From positions 1-64,000 of the forward strand of contig CANJIU010000024.1 of NCBI GenBank assembly GCA_947474365.1: 64,000 nucleotides of DNA. The letters run 5' to 3'. This stretch comes from Opitutia bacterium (GTDB lineage: Bacteria > Verrucomicrobiota > Verrucomicrobiia > Opitutales > Opitutaceae). A program made the position numbers and the translations under genes. Every line of letters begins with the position of its first letter. Positions within the stretch are counted from its first letter, which is position 1. Under the pieces are notes generated by a model, which was not told where the DNA came from, did not search any database, and was given only the letters and a program-made list of their open reading frames with translations. This document shows, one piece after another, positions 1-8,729 of the stretch.

Positions 1-195
1 CGACGCGGTATAAGCGACCGTCGACAAGACGCTCGAAAAAGTGCATTCCTTCAACTATCTGTCGCCCAGCAGGCAAACAAGCAGATTCCCTCTGGAAAAC
101 ACAGAGAACCGCTCGATTAAAGCCTCTCAAATCGCGAAGGTCGGGCTAGCCATCTTCACCTCAAGCCAGTCATTCAGTCCAACCAAGGGGTCCCC

Positions 196-531
196 ATGCG
201 CATCCTCGCCATCGAAAGGGAACTGCCCGTGCCGGTCTACCGCAACCTTCGCGAACTTCCCCGCGAAGAGGCGGCGGCCGTCTGGGATCTGCAAAAACGC
301 GGGTTCATCCGCGAGATCTGGTGCTCGAAGGCCGACCATCGCGCCGTCGTCATGCTGGAATGTGCCGACGTCGCCGAGGCGCGCGAGCATCTGGCCACGC
401 TGCCGTTTGTTCGCGCCAGTTTGATCGATTTCACGTTGCTCGAATTGTGCCCCTACGACGGGCTGGAAAGCCTCTTCGCCGGCCACCGTCCGCCCGCGGC
501 CGCGGCGGCCGAGGAACCGCCGGAGTATTGA
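196..531 (+). CDS. Muconolactone-isomerase-like small protein
   Basis: A 111-residue protein without signal peptide or membrane segment. Its order (short beta strand, helix rich in E/R, strand with VVMLECADVAEAREHL, then LPFVRASLIDFTLLEL) fits the dimeric ferredoxin-like fold of the muconolactone isomerase family, in which such stand-alone proteins usually have no proven activity. The ATG is preceded by AAGGGG five bases upstream, which supports this start. The C-terminal tail (APAAAAAAEEPPEY-type, low complexity) is probably disordered. It converges on the multiheme cytochrome gene and has no operon partner in view. A catabolic role is not indicated, because no aromatic-degradation genes are nearby. 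The fold call is moderately secure; the function is unknown. Confidence 0.6.
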   Translation: MRILAIERELPVPVYRNLRELPREEAAAVWDLQKRGFIREIWCSKADHRAVVMLECADVAEAREHLATLPFVRASLIDFTLLELCPYDGLESLFAGHRPPAAAAAEEPPEY

Positions 532-561
532 TTATTCACGTACACCCGGGTGGGCCGGATT

Positions 562-658
562 GAGTCGAGCCTTCGGTTGGCGTTCGCCTTTCGGGCGGAG
601 CTCGACTCCGGCGTGAATTGAAGACGGAAACTCGGGCCGGTTATGGGGAACCGGCCCG
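562..658. terminator. Two inverted repeats between convergent genes; putative bidirectional terminator
   Basis: Two hairpins lie between the converging genes ending at 531 and 707. The first pairs GAGTCGAGC (562-570) with GCTCGACTC (600-608). The second is a perfect 10-bp stem, CGGGCCGGTT (633-642) with its complement at 649-658 around a 6-base loop. There is no long T run on either side; the minus-strand exit is the more T-rich (GAGTTTCCGTCTTC). The placement suggests termination for both genes. The first hairpin could instead be a dispersed extragenic palindrome. Confidence 0.5.
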
Positions 659-706
659 TTGGGGAAGTTTCAATCGCGCGCGGGCTCTGGGTGTTTCCGG
701 CCCGGC

Positions 707-2842
707 TCAGTGGCCGAGCCGTGAAGCCATCGCGTAGACGATCAACACCAGCAGCACGAGACCGGTGCCGAAGAAGAGGAAGCCCATTGTCTTGGCGATG
801 TTCTTCCGGCCTTCCCAGTCGTCGGCCTTGATGCGGTAGGTTTCGAGCCGGCCGGCGGCGAGCAGGCGGTCATACCAGCGCTTCCGTTCGTGCAGCATCT
901 CCGTCTTCGAGATCCGGCCCGAGAAGATCACGGTGTCCATCGGAAATTTCTCGATGCGGAAATGGGTGTTGAAGAAGTGGAATGAGAAGATGAAACCGGC
1001 GGCCAGCAGTGCCTCGTCGGAGTGCACCACCATCGCGATGTTGATCACCCAGCCGGGCAGGAAGAGCGTGAAGAACTTCGGGAACCACAGCACCAGCCCT
1101 GAGAACCCGATGATGGCGATGCCCCAGAACACGGCGAAATAGTCGAAGCGCTCCCAATAGGTCCAGCGGTCGAATTGCGGCCGCGGGCCCTTGCCGAAGA
1201 ACCATTTTTGATGGGCGATGAAGTCGCGCCAGTCCTGAATCGACGGCACCATCGAGTCAGGTCCGAAGACCGTGGCCCAGACGCGGGCGAGGGAGAACCT
1301 TCCGGTCGCGGGATCGCGCAGGTTGTGCCGCTGGCGCCAGAACTCGGGGATGAGGCTGCCGACGTGCAGGATGAAGTAGCCAAATGTCACGACCGCTGCG
1401 TAATGATGCAGCGTTCGCGCGACCTCGGCGCTGCCGAGCATCCGGAACATCACCTTGGCCCAGTCGGTGTAGTAGAACTTCAGCGGCATGCCGGTGATCA
1501 CGAGTGCGAGGAAGCTCGTCACCATCATGAGGTGCAGCATGCGTTCAAACGGCGTGAAGCGCGTGAACACGTCGTCATCCACATGGGCCGAGACCACGGC
1601 CGCCCGGAATGACTTTGTGTCGTGCAGATAAAGGTAGATCGAGCGGAACAGCCAAAAGATCGTGTGCAGGCCGAAGAACGAAAACACGCTGATGAGCAGC
1701 GTCGTCATGAAGAGAAAAACCTTGTTGAGCCCCGGGTAGTTGACCTTGTCGAGGGGGTTGGCGTGCGGCGCATACTCGGTGAACTTGGCGTTCACGCCCG
1801 GATGGCATTGCGCGCAGGTGCCGACGATCTTGTCCTTGTGCAAGCGCGAGCGCGGGTCGCTCACCGGAAAGACGTCGTGATGGCCGTGGCAGTCGAAACA
1901 CGCCGCGACATCGGAGGCGACGTTGGGCCGGCCCAGGGCCATCGCCTTGCCGTGGTAGGTTTCGCGATAGTGCTCGAGCCGGTCCTCATGGCACTTGCCG
2001 CAGCTTTGGTCGCTGCCGGCCTTGAAATGGGCCGTGGCCGGTTTCTCGATGTCGTGCGCGCTGTGGCAGTCCGTGCAAACCGGGCCCTTCTTGTCGCCCT
2101 TCTTGAGCAGCTGGCCGTGGACGCTCGCATTGTAGGTCTCCTCGATCCCGACGTGGCAGGTGCCGCACGACTTTGCGATATTGGCGTGGTTCGAATGGGA
2201 ATCCTTGTCGATGCTCCGCTTGATGTCGTGCACGCCGTGGCAATCGTTGCACGAAGGCGCGACCACGAGGCCCATCTTCACGAGCGCGCGACCGTGGATG
2301 CTGTCGAGGTAGTGTCCGGCCGCCTTGGTCTGGCCCATCCGGTAGTCCTTGGTGAGCTTGGAGTCGTCGTGGCAGGAGCCGCAGGTCTTCGCGAGATTGA
2401 ATTTGAAGACCGGTGAGTCGGATTGCTTCACCGGCACCATGTAGTGCGTGCCGTGGCAACTGGCGCAGGACGCTGCGGCGGACGCGCCCATCTTGTGGCT
2501 CATGCCATGAATGCTGGTCGCATATTGACCCACGGCTTTTTCGTGGCACGAGACGCATTGCGCCGGGGGGAGCTTCGACGGGTGCTCGGCCTCCTTGAGC
2601 GTGGCGTGGCAGTCCACGCAGTTTATTTTCGCGTGAACGGATTTCTCCAGGAGTTCGGGCCGGAGTCCGATCCACTCCGGGGCCTGGCCTTTTTTCTTCG
2701 GCCGGAACTCCGCCTCATGGCACTCCATGCAGTCCTTGTTGGGCACCGCCGGCGGCGTGCCGGTTTTTGCCGCCGGCTCGGCGGCACTGACGGACAGCGG
2801 AGCCAGCGCTGTGACAAGCAACCAAAAAATGCGCGCTCTCAT
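707..2842 (-). CDS. Undecaheme cytochrome c fused to a cytochrome b-type membrane domain
   Basis: A 711-residue exported redox protein. A signal peptide (about 1-20, ending SVSAAEP) is followed by eleven CXXCH heme c motifs between about residues 38 and 355: CMECH, CVDCH, CVSCH, CASCH, CGSCH, CNDCH, CGTCH, CTDCH, CGKCH, CFDCH and CAQCH. The C-terminal half has four to five membrane segments with histidines typical of diheme cytochrome b subunits (for example RMLHLMM, LHHYAAV, VVHSDEA, FHFFNTHF). Members with this layout are thought to move electrons between the quinone pool and periplasmic acceptors or donors. It is divergent from the small gene at 3026 and lies near a NapC/NirT-type protein and heme-attachment genes, which supports a respiratory role. 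The partner and substrate cannot be read from the sequence. Confidence 0.88.
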   Translation of the reverse strand: MRARIFWLLVTALAPLSVSAAEPAAKTGTPPAVPNKDCMECHEAEFRPKKKGQAPEWIGLRPELLEKSVHAKINCVDCHATLKEAEHPSKLPPAQCVSCHEKAVGQYATSIHGMSHKMGASAAASCASCHGTHYMVPVKQSDSPVFKFNLAKTCGSCHDDSKLTKDYRMGQTKAAGHYLDSIHGRALVKMGLVVAPSCNDCHGVHDIKRSIDKDSHSNHANIAKSCGTCHVGIEETYNASVHGQLLKKGDKKGPVCTDCHSAHDIEKPATAHFKAGSDQSCGKCHEDRLEHYRETYHGKAMALGRPNVASDVAACFDCHGHHDVFPVSDPRSRLHKDKIVGTCAQCHPGVNAKFTEYAPHANPLDKVNYPGLNKVFLFMTTLLISVFSFFGLHTIFWLFRSIYLYLHDTKSFRAAVVSAHVDDDVFTRFTPFERMLHLMMVTSFLALVITGMPLKFYYTDWAKVMFRMLGSAEVARTLHHYAAVVTFGYFILHVGSLIPEFWRQRHNLRDPATGRFSLARVWATVFGPDSMVPSIQDWRDFIAHQKWFFGKGPRPQFDRWTYWERFDYFAVFWGIAIIGFSGLVLWFPKFFTLFLPGWVINIAMVVHSDEALLAAGFIFSFHFFNTHFRIEKFPMDTVIFSGRISKTEMLHERKRWYDRLLAAGRLETYRIKADDWEGRKNIAKTMGFLFFGTGLVLLVLIVYAMASRLGH

Positions 2843-3025
2843 ACTTGCAGTATGCGGTCAAACTGGCGGAGAAGACTACGCACACCTTGACTCTTCGTAC
2901 GCGGCGATTGGCCGCGCATCACCCGGCCTGCGAGGGGGACCAAGAAGCGCGCAGCATTCGTCAAGCGATGCGATGCTTACACCGAGGTTGGAGCGTAGGT
3001 TGCGGACACCCAAAAAGGGCCAACT

Positions 3026-3295
3026 ATGCCAACCATCAAAATCCATCTGGAACAGGCCGAGTATGACGCCGTCGAACGGTTCGCCAAAGCGATTGAGATC
3101 AAGCCCGAGGCGGTGGCCTATGCCGCGTTGAACCGGTTGATGCTCGAGGCAAGGAAGCCCGAGGTCCGGGCCGACATCATCGAGACCTGGGAATGGCACC
3201 GCGAAAACCTGCCGCTCTGGAGCGACTCGGCGCGCGGCGTCCACATCTACGAAGGCAAGCGCGACGAGGAGTCGGAGCCGAGCAAGTATCAGTAG
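3026..3295 (+). CDS. Small hypothetical protein, possible ribbon-helix-helix N-terminus
   Basis: An 89-residue soluble protein with a good start (AAAAGGG seven bases before ATG). Residues 1-42 read as a short strand (TIKIHL) followed by two helices (EQAEYDAVERFAKAI, KPEAVAYAALNRLMLEA), the pattern of ribbon-helix-helix DNA-binding proteins. The rest is charged, with EWHRENLPLW in the middle. I do not recognise a named family. It lies between the two multiheme cytochrome genes, divergent from the first and convergent with the second. A regulatory role is only inference. No toxin-like partner is adjacent. Confidence 0.6.
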   Translation: MPTIKIHLEQAEYDAVERFAKAIEIKPEAVAYAALNRLMLEARKPEVRADIIETWEWHRENLPLWSDSARGVHIYEGKRDEESEPSKYQ

Positions 3296-3312
3296 CAGCT
3301 TCCGCACTGTAA

Positions 3313-3373
3313 CCGGTGGCGCTAAAGCATCACCACCGGCCTGCATCGGCGCCGCGCCAGTCACGGCGCGGCG
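3313..3373. terminator. Double hairpin between convergent genes
   Basis: Stem one is CCGGTGG (313-319 of the 3-kb block, i.e. 3313-3319) with CCACCGG at 3333-3339. Stem two is CGCCGCGCC (3350-3358) with GGCGCGGCG (3365-3373) and a six-base loop. It sits exactly between genes ending at 3295 and 3393 that point at each other, so bidirectional termination is likely, although no long T tract follows on either strand. Confidence 0.55.
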
Positions 3374-3392
3374 TCTTCGATTCGCACGACTG

Positions 3393-4901
3393 CTACTTCT
3401 GAATCCCGCCGTTGTGGCAGTCCGAGCAGGAGAGCTCGGCGTCAGGTTCACCGTCGGGATGCTTGAACTTCAGGCCCTTGGCCGTGAGTGATTCCAAGTC
3501 GGGGCCCTTCCCCTGCGAGAGGATCGTGTGGCAGGAGTTGCAGTCGCTGGCGCGTACCGTCTCACCGATCGAGGTCTTATGCTTGTCGTCGTGGCAGCGG
3601 AAACAGCCGGGCCAGTCCTTGTGCCCGATATTATTGGGGTAGACGCGCCAGTCGGCCTTGCGCTCGGGGAAGATCGAGGCCGCGAAGACCTGCTGCACCG
3701 CCGTGACGGCACCCGGCACCTCCGCCGCGACCGCGGGGTCCGTGTATTTTGAGCGGATGAAATCGGCGATCTTCTGCGGCGCGATCGCGTCGGTGGTGAT
3801 TTCCTTCTGGGTCATTGCCTGCACCGCCACACGCTTGATGTTCGGCAGCTTCGTGCTGAGCGTGCCGGCGGTCATCGCTTTTTCGACCGCTTCATTGGCG
3901 GTGGGGAAGACGTGGGCCGGCCGGTTGTGGCAGTCCATGCAATCCATCACCCGGATCTTGTCGGCGGGCGGCTCGCCCTTGAACGACGCGATGCGAAACA
4001 CCCGGGACGTGCCGTCCTTCAGGTTGGTCACACGCGTCCACGGGATGTCCTGTCGCTTCTCGTCCGCCGCGTAATATTCGACCCGGTCGGTGGGGCTGAC
4101 GTGCCAGTGGATGCCGCCAAGCGGGCTGTCCGCGGCGCTCTTGTTCACGTGCAGCAGCATCCGGGCGGCGTACGGGGTGTTTTTCTTGTCCGAAAGGAAG
4201 TGTTCGAAGTTGATCTCCACATTGCCGTGGAATTTTTCCGGCCAGTGGCATTTCTCGCAGGTGTCCTGCGCCGGCCGCAGGTTCTTGATCGGTGTGCCGA
4301 TCGGCCGGTTGTAATTGTCCAGGGTGTACGCGATGAGCTGATGCGTGCCGTTGATCTTGGCCTTCACGAACCACTGGGCACCGGAGCCGACGTGACATTC
4401 GACGCAATTGACGCGGGCGTGCGCGCCGCGCTTGTAGGCAACCCACTCCGGGTTCATCGCGCTGTGGCAGACCTGGCCGCAGAAGAGGTTGGATTCGGAG
4501 TAGTGGTAGGTCTGAAAGCTACCGAAGGCGCTGAGCATCAGGAAGACCACGGCGCCGCTGCTAAAGGCAATGACGCGGCGCTTCTGGACGGGATCCGACC
4601 AGTTGAGCCGCCATTTGTCCGGGGCCGCGGCGTGCTTGACCTCCCAGCGCCGCTGCGCCCACGCGCCCGCAAACGCCGTCGCGATCCCGACGATCAAGAA
4701 GCCGGGCGCGACGAGGTAGGTGAGAATCCCGAGGTAGGGATTCTTGTCGCCGTGGGTGAAGTCAATCCACACCAGCAGGGCGAACGAGAACAGCGCGCCG
4801 ACGGCGAGGACACCGCCGACCGCACTGATCCAGTTGTTAAAAAGGGAACGCGGCTTGACCACACCGCGTTCGTTCGTTCCGGGGGAGTTATCGTTTGGCA
4901 A
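3393..4901 (-). CDS. NapC/NirT-family heptaheme cytochrome c
   Basis: A 502-residue membrane-anchored multiheme cytochrome. The N-terminus carries hydrophobic segments around residues 24-50, 61-85 and 113-135. The periplasmic part has six CXXCH motifs (CVECH, CEKCH, CMDCH, CFRCH, CNSCH, CSDCH) and one CX3CH (CGQVCH, Cys141-His146) in the place where NapC/NirT/NrfH proteins carry their first heme. Family members oxidise menaquinol and pass electrons to periplasmic partners. The start is a TTG with GAGG five bases upstream; the nearest in-frame alternative is a GTG at about residue 14. It is the first gene of a minus-strand stretch that converges on 3026-3295. Its terminal reductase is not encoded here, unless it is the 11-heme protein next door. 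Confidence 0.85.
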   Translation of the reverse strand: MPNDNSPGTNERGVVKPRSLFNNWISAVGGVLAVGALFSFALLVWIDFTHGDKNPYLGILTYLVAPGFLIVGIATAFAGAWAQRRWEVKHAAAPDKWRLNWSDPVQKRRVIAFSSGAVVFLMLSAFGSFQTYHYSESNLFCGQVCHSAMNPEWVAYKRGAHARVNCVECHVGSGAQWFVKAKINGTHQLIAYTLDNYNRPIGTPIKNLRPAQDTCEKCHWPEKFHGNVEINFEHFLSDKKNTPYAARMLLHVNKSAADSPLGGIHWHVSPTDRVEYYAADEKRQDIPWTRVTNLKDGTSRVFRIASFKGEPPADKIRVMDCMDCHNRPAHVFPTANEAVEKAMTAGTLSTKLPNIKRVAVQAMTQKEITTDAIAPQKIADFIRSKYTDPAVAAEVPGAVTAVQQVFAASIFPERKADWRVYPNNIGHKDWPGCFRCHDDKHKTSIGETVRASDCNSCHTILSQGKGPDLESLTAKGLKFKHPDGEPDAELSCSDCHNGGIQK

Positions 4902-4963
4902 GGTGTCCTCGTCTTTTCTTTTTCGTTCCGCCGCTGATTAGTTTCCCGCGCTGAGGGGAAATC

Positions 4964-5302
4964 TCATGACTTGAACTTGCGGATGTAAGCGACGAGTTCC
5001 TTGATTTCCGCGGCGGAAAGCTCGTCCTTGTAGGCCTTCATCTTTTCCTTGCCGGCCTTGTCGAAGATTCCGTCGGCGGTGGCCTTGATCATTTCGGCGT
5101 CCTTCATGTCGGCCTGCACCTTGGCGTCAGTGTAGTCCTTGACCTGAAGTTTCTTGCCGGCCTTGGTCTGGCCCTTGCCGTCGGCCCCGTGGCACTTGGT
5201 GCAATGGTTTTCCCAGTTTTCCGCAACGGGTGCGGCGAAAGCAAGGGCGGCGCCCGCGGCAATGGCGGCGCCTGCGACGATGAGTTTGATGGATGATTTC
5301 AT
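4964..5302 (-). CDS. Small monoheme class I cytochrome c
   Basis: A 112-residue periplasmic electron carrier: signal peptide (residues 1-23, AAGAALAFAAP), one heme motif CTKCH near residue 34, and a cytochrome c C-terminal helix with ELVAYIRKF. A Met in the region MIKATADGIF or EKMKAYKDEL could be the distal heme ligand. The reading frame stays open far upstream, but the start at MKSS is chosen because it gives a complete signal peptide. It lies 62 bases upstream of the NapC/NirT-type gene in the same direction and divergent from resB, so it may shuttle electrons for the neighbouring multiheme proteins. Confidence 0.88.
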   Translation of the reverse strand: MKSSIKLIVAGAAIAAGAALAFAAPVAENWENHCTKCHGADGKGQTKAGKKLQVKDYTDAKVQADMKDAEMIKATADGIFDKAGKEKMKAYKDELSAAEIKELVAYIRKFKS

Positions 5303-5497
5303 GGTGAGGATGAACCGGTCGTTTTTCGGCGCAAGTATGGCGAAACCGGCACCGGCTGGCTCCGCATCGCTTGCTGAGAAAAACGCACGACTTGCGAATA
5401 GGAGTGTGCATCCGCTGAGAATGACGCAAGTCTTGCGCATGGGTCCGCAAAAGACGCGGAGCCGCCTCCCACCGCCGTCTGGCACGCTGATCAGACC

Positions 5498-6787
5498 GTG
5501 AGTAAATCCACCTCTCCCACCAGCTCCCACCCTATCCGGCCCCCCTCGGCCCTGGGTGTGGTCCGCGACTTCTTCGTCTCCCTGCGCCTCACCGTGGTGC
5601 TGATCGTGTTCAGCATGGTGCTCATCTTCGCCGCCACCCTGGACCAGGTGAATCTCGGCATCTGGGCGGTGCAGGAGAAATATTTCCGCGCCTTTGTGGT
5701 CTACCTCCAAGTCGGCCCGGTCACGATACCGGCCTTTCCCGGCGGCTACACCATCGGCGGCCTGCTGCTGGCGAACCTTGTCGCCGCGCACCTCTACCGC
5801 TTTACGTTTGCCTGGCGCAAAGCCGGCGTGCAGCTGATCCACCTTGGACTCATTCTCCTGCTCGTCGGCGAGTTGCTCACCGGACTCTGGCAGGAGGATT
5901 TTCACATGCGGCTGTCCGAGGGCGAGACGAAGAACTATGCCGAGAGCTTCATGGACAACGAACTCGCGTTGTCCGACGTGACCGACCCGAAATTCGACGA
6001 GGTCGTGGCGATTTCCGAAAAACTGCTCGCGACGAAGGCGCCGCTCCAACATCCGAAGCTGCCCTTCCGGGTCGTGCCCCAGACGTACTATCCGAACTCG
6101 ACGCTGCAGAATCGCGCGGCGGGAGCGCCTCCGGCGGCGCCAGGTGCGTCCGCCGAGACCACGAGCGGCTTCGGCGAGCATGTCGCCGCCCTGCCGCAGC
6201 CGATCACCCACAAGCCCAACGAACACAATCAGCCGTCGGTGATTCTCGAACTGGTGGGCGCGGAGGGGGCGATCGGGCGCTGGCTGGTGTCGACGCTCCT
6301 CGTCGCGCCCCAGGAATTCACCCATGCGGGCCGCACCTGGCGGATCGCGTTGCGACCCAAACGCGTCTACCGGCCCTTCACGCTCACCCTGTTGAAGTTT
6401 AGTCATGACCGCTATGCGGGCACCGAGATTCCCAAGAATTTCTCCAGCCGCCTCCGCCTGCGCACCGACGACGGCAGGGACGATCGCGAAGTGCTGATCT
6501 ACATGAACAACCCGCTGCGCTACGCCGGGCTCACCTTTTACCAGGCCGGGTTCGAAAACGACGACCGCACCACCATTCTTCAGGTAGTGCGGAACCCGTC
6601 CTGGCTGTTTCCCTATGTTGCCTGCTCGCTGATGACCCTGGGCCTGACGCTGCAGTTTGGCCTCCATCTCGTCGGATTCATCCGGAAGCGACGGACGGCC
6701 ACCGCCGGCCCCGGGGCCCCGCCGGCCCGGAAGGGAACGACAGGTCAAACTGCAGGCCACAAGTCCACGCTCCCCACCCTCGCATGA
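5498..6787 (+). CDS. resB: ResB/CcsB-like cytochrome c biogenesis protein
   Basis: A 429-residue membrane protein for system II cytochrome c maturation, which delivers heme to the outside of the membrane and attaches it to apocytochromes together with CcsA. Visible membrane segments are at about 20-45 (FFVSLRLTVVLIVFSMVLIFAATLDQ region), 70-95, 108-130 and 365-390, with a large periplasmic domain between the third and the fourth. The ResB signatures SLRLTVVLI and LRYAGLTFYQAGFE are present. The start is GTG. It overlaps the ccsA gene by four bases (ATGA), so the two are translationally coupled. It lies beside three c-type cytochrome genes that need it. Confidence 0.87.
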   Translation: MSKSTSPTSSHPIRPPSALGVVRDFFVSLRLTVVLIVFSMVLIFAATLDQVNLGIWAVQEKYFRAFVVYLQVGPVTIPAFPGGYTIGGLLLANLVAAHLYRFTFAWRKAGVQLIHLGLILLLVGELLTGLWQEDFHMRLSEGETKNYAESFMDNELALSDVTDPKFDEVVAISEKLLATKAPLQHPKLPFRVVPQTYYPNSTLQNRAAGAPPAAPGASAETTSGFGEHVAALPQPITHKPNEHNQPSVILELVGAEGAIGRWLVSTLLVAPQEFTHAGRTWRIALRPKRVYRPFTLTLLKFSHDRYAGTEIPKNFSSRLRLRTDDGRDDREVLIYMNNPLRYAGLTFYQAGFENDDRTTILQVVRNPSWLFPYVACSLMTLGLTLQFGLHLVGFIRKRRTATAGPGAPPARKGTTGQTAGHKSTLPTLA

Positions 6788-8625
6788 AAAAGCACCTTCC
6801 CACCATCGCCACGCTGCTGGCCCTGCTGGCCGTGGGGCTCACGCTGCGTGCGCCGCGCAATCCGTCCGAGTTTGACGTCATCGGCTTCGGCGGTCTTCCG
6901 ACCCTCGTCAACGGTCGCGTCAAACCGCTCGATACGGTGGCCCGCTCCTCGCTCCTTGTCCTCCAAGGCCGCCAACGGGTCGTGGCGCCCGATGGCCGCA
7001 CGTTGCCTCCGGCGGAGTGGCTGCTCGACATGGTCTACCACCCGCAGGCGGCCGACACGTATCAGGTTTTCGAGGTCGTCCATCCCGATGTCCTGGCGTT
7101 GCTCAAGCTGAACACCGCCGACGGCGCCGGTGGCAAACGTTTCTCGATGGTCCAGCTCAACCCGGGAATCCGCGACCTCGACCGCCAGGCCAAGATGGCG
7201 GGCGACACCGAGGCCGCGGTGCGCACGACGTTCCAGCGGGCGATCATCCAGTTGCGCGACGCGGTTCAGATCTACGAACTTCTGCAGAGCACCGCGGTTG
7301 CGCCCGGGAGCGACGACTTCCTCGGGCAGCTGGCAAAGCTCGAGACCGTGCTCGCGGCCGCCCCGCCTCCCGCTCCCACGGGACCGCCCATGCATGGCGT
7401 GACAGACGGTCCGCTCCTCCTCGAACTGGCGCGTTCTTTTGCGGCGATGGAGCAGTTCAGCTATCTGCGCGTGATTCCCCCGGAGAACCCCGCCAATCCC
7501 ATGGAGTGGCGGACGGTCGGTGGTGCCTGGAGCGCGTCGCTCGTCAGCCGTCGCGTCGGACCAGCGGCGCGGACCTTCGTTGAGCTTGGCCGGGCTTGGC
7601 GTGCGCGCGACGCCGGCGCCTTCAACGCCGCGGTCGCCGCCCACGCCGCCGGCCTGCAGCGCGACTTTCCGGGTGTGATGCGCAAGGGCGCCGTCGAGAC
7701 CCGCTTTAATTCCTCCCAGCCCTTTTACACCAGCATGGCGCTCTACGTGGCGGCGTTTCTGATCGCCGTCGTCTCGTGGTTGAAATGGCCGGCGCCGCTG
7801 GGGCGCGTGGCGTTTGGTTTCGTCGCGGTGGCGTTTGGCGTCGCCACCATCGGCATCGTCACGCGCATGTGGCTGGAAGCGCGGCCACCCGTCACGAATC
7901 TTTATTCGTCGGCGCTCTTCGTTGGCTGGGGTGCGGTCGCGCTCTGTCTGGTGCTGGAGCAGATTTATCGCAACGCCATCGGCAGCGTCGCGGCCGGCTT
8001 GGTCGGTTTTGCCACGCTCCTCATCGCCCACCATCTGGCGCTCGGCGGCGACACGCTCGAGATGATGCGCGCCGTGCTCGACTCGAATTTCTGGCTCGCG
8101 ACCCATGTTGTCACGATTGCCATCGGTTACTCGGCGACCTTTCTCGCGGGGCTGCTCGCGATGATCTATGTGTTGCGCGGGGTGCTGACCCGCACGCTCG
8201 ATCAGGCGACGGCGACGGCGCTCACCCGGATGATCTACGGCATCCTCTGCTTCGCGACACTCTTCAGTTTTGTCGGGACGATTCTCGGCGGCATCTGGGC
8301 CGACCAATCGTGGGGCCGCTTCTGGGGCTGGGATCCGAAGGAAAACGGCGCGCTGCTGATCGTGCTGTGGAACTCCGTCATTTTGCACGCCCGCTGGGGC
8401 GGCCTGGTGCAGGCCCGGGGCCTCGCGGCGCTCGCGCTCTTCGGCAACATCGTCACGGCGTGGAGCTGGTTCGGGGTGAACATGCTCGGCGTGGGACTGC
8501 ACAGCTATGGCTTCATGGACGCCGCGTTTTGGTGGCTGGTGGCATTCGTGATCAGCCAGCTCGCCATCATTGCCGTCGCCGCGCTGCCCACGGCCAGCTG
8601 GCGCAGCTTCCGGACGGCGGGCTGA
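6784..8625 (+). CDS. ccsA: CcsA-type cytochrome c synthase subunit with long N-terminal extension
   Basis: A 613-residue protein. The C-terminal part (about 310-605) is a multi-span CcsA domain with the tryptophan-rich heme-handling segment WGRFWGWDPKENGALL and flanking histidines. The first 300 residues begin with a signal-anchor and then a periplasmic region with GRVKPLDTVARSSLL, a motif seen in the large CcsBA-type synthases. CcsA proteins of Gram-positive bacteria and chloroplasts are about half this size, so the extension resembles the fused CcsBA form although ResB is encoded separately here. The ATG overlaps the resB stop codon. It converges on the malic enzyme gene. Confidence 0.87.
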   Translation: MKKHLPTIATLLALLAVGLTLRAPRNPSEFDVIGFGGLPTLVNGRVKPLDTVARSSLLVLQGRQRVVAPDGRTLPPAEWLLDMVYHPQAADTYQVFEVVHPDVLALLKLNTADGAGGKRFSMVQLNPGIRDLDRQAKMAGDTEAAVRTTFQRAIIQLRDAVQIYELLQSTAVAPGSDDFLGQLAKLETVLAAAPPPAPTGPPMHGVTDGPLLLELARSFAAMEQFSYLRVIPPENPANPMEWRTVGGAWSASLVSRRVGPAARTFVELGRAWRARDAGAFNAAVAAHAAGLQRDFPGVMRKGAVETRFNSSQPFYTSMALYVAAFLIAVVSWLKWPAPLGRVAFGFVAVAFGVATIGIVTRMWLEARPPVTNLYSSALFVGWGAVALCLVLEQIYRNAIGSVAAGLVGFATLLIAHHLALGGDTLEMMRAVLDSNFWLATHVVTIAIGYSATFLAGLLAMIYVLRGVLTRTLDQATATALTRMIYGILCFATLFSFVGTILGGIWADQSWGRFWGWDPKENGALLIVLWNSVILHARWGGLVQARGLAALALFGNIVTAWSWFGVNMLGVGLHSYGFMDAAFWWLVAFVISQLAIIAVAALPTASWRSFRTAG

Positions 8626-8665
8626 ACCCCGGGGAGACATCCATCACTCGCACCGGGCGGAAGAA

Positions 8666-8688
8666 TTTGTCATCCATAAGATGACAAA
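8666..8688. repeat. 23-bp palindrome (TGTCA-N9-TGACA type) between convergent genes
   Basis: TTTGTCATC (8666-8674), a five-base spacer CATAA, and GATGACAAA (8680-8688) form a perfect 9-bp inverted repeat. A nearly identical copy is at 36417-36439, also between two convergent genes. It could be a bidirectional terminator or a protein-binding site; the conserved half-site sequence, not just the pairing, argues for more than a terminator. Confidence 0.6.
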
Positions 8689-8729
8689 CCTTCCGGACTC
8701 GGGTTCTGCCCCGTATCGGGGTGCGCGCC

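Noticed and set aside
1..195. Possible end of an upstream gene at the left edge
   Set aside because: Only a short open stretch ending with TAA at 11-13 is present; there is not enough sequence to support a gene.
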